A DNA stretch of 64,000 bases, from contig CM041465.1 of NCBI GenBank assembly GCA_023213395.1, positions 111,483,741-111,547,740 on the forward strand. Direction: 5' to 3'. The stretch comes from Cycas panzhihuaensis (taxonomy: Eukaryota > Cycadophyta). A program made the position numbers and the translations under genes. The notes under the pieces are model-generated. The model saw only the letters and a program-made list of their open reading frames with translations, did not search any database and was not told the DNA's origin. Of the stretch, positions 63,500 to 64,000 are shown piece by piece; within the stretch, counting starts at the first letter, position 1, and each line of letters begins with the position of its first letter.

Positions 63500-64000
63500 T
63501 CATCACGAACACTTGTATCTTCTCTTTGAACTTATGAAAATTGTATTTGAAAAAACCTTTTAAAATCTGTCTCTTAACTTGATCATTATTAACTTGCTTC
63601 ATCCTTCTTGTAAATATGTCTCTTTACCATAGAGTACTGAAAAAAAAATATAAGTGAATGAAGCTGAAAAGAATCTATAAGTAGGTGAAACTTGATTTGT
63701 ACAAAGATTAATAGCTACAACTTTGAGTTTATCAACTGGAGCATTAAAAAAACTTTGAACTTGAAATTTATTTTCTGGAAACTTTGCATTGTGAACAACT
63801 GTCAAATCATCATCACTCTTCTTTATCACATCATAAGATTCATTCTCCCCCTCAAATGGAGTATAAAATTATAGTATTTTATATGTTGCTACTTTGTCCA
63901 TGTGTGAAAAAATTTAGAGGTGAAGAATACAAGTTTTTAAAGCCGTTCAGCTGCCGGAATAGTCCCAGAAGCATGAAAGGCCCAAATTTTCATAAAAACT
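63500..64000 (-). pseudogene. Copia-G C-terminal relic and unresolved sequence
   Basis: Minus strand just upstream of the tract: GFFKYNFHKFKEKIQVF aligns with Copia-A's RNase H end (ALGKIKFHKF). Further up (63599-63829) a 76-codon frame has no clear domain. A second purine tract with the reading TTTGAGGGGGAGAATG (about 63842-63857) suggests another LTR junction, which I cannot confirm at the window edge. Confidence 0.5.

Larger units (their letters stand above)
57800..64000 (-). mobile_element. Gypsy-C2, reversed Gypsy-C relative, continues past the window
   Basis: Minus-strand element with a 3' LTR of 3.2 kb (57800-60997), polypurine tract (60998-61010), an RNase H domain and a protease-RT spacer. 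The order on the minus strand is spacer, RNase H, then directly the 3' end, so most of reverse transcriptase and integrase is missing. There is no sign of the antisense plant-mobile-domain gene. A copia LTR with flanking pieces (63072-63602) interrupts it. Confidence 0.82.

Noticed and set aside
63840-63860. Possible second LTR junction with a G-rich purine tract
   Set aside because: No matching LTR or primer site is visible before the window ends.

Overview
This 64 kb window is repeat-only DNA from a land plant with a large genome. I find no host gene, rRNA, tRNA or CRISPR. Almost everything is LTR retrotransposon. The plant call rests on Ty1/copia polyproteins of plant type, primer binding sites matching plant initiator methionine tRNA (TGGTATCAGAGC), a Tat-like Ty3/gypsy family with 2.75-3.2 kb LTRs, and an antisense gene resembling the plant mobile domain. 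The species cannot be named; a gymnosperm or a large-genome monocot would fit.

Layout. (1) 1-2283: 3' part of a plus-strand copia element (Copia-1), with a TA microsatellite inside its reverse transcriptase. (2) 2916-26023: Copia-A, minus strand, with both LTRs and a near-perfect target duplication. It is split by a four-level nest. LARD-D (5879-21274) sits in Copia-A's GAG-pre-integrase coding region. LARD-D carries a solo gypsy LTR (8688-11461) and a second non-coding element, LARD-E (11964-20595). LARD-E holds Copia-F1 (14774-19949). (3) 26098-47313: Copia-B, plus strand, with a perfect TCAAG duplication. It is split between reverse transcriptase and RNase H by Gypsy-C (31905-46221). Gypsy-C has gag and protease, has lost most of pol, and carries a degraded minus-strand gene of plant-mobile-domain type with a likely intron. 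(4) 47319-53396: old sequence with one RNase H relic. (5) 53397-57799: Copia-F2, same family as F1, interrupted by Gypsy-C2 (57800 to beyond the window, minus strand), which holds an isolated copia LTR (Copia-G).

No element is intact. Premature stops are mostly TAG where a relative has CAG or TGG, and several catalytic Asp codons have become Asn (GAT to AAT). Both fit long-term cytosine methylation and deamination. Boundaries of Copia-A, D, E, F1, B, Gypsy-C and the solo LTR were set by matching LTR pairs (except the solo LTR) and 5-bp target duplications, which also give the order of insertion. All comparisons were made by eye; no identities were computed.
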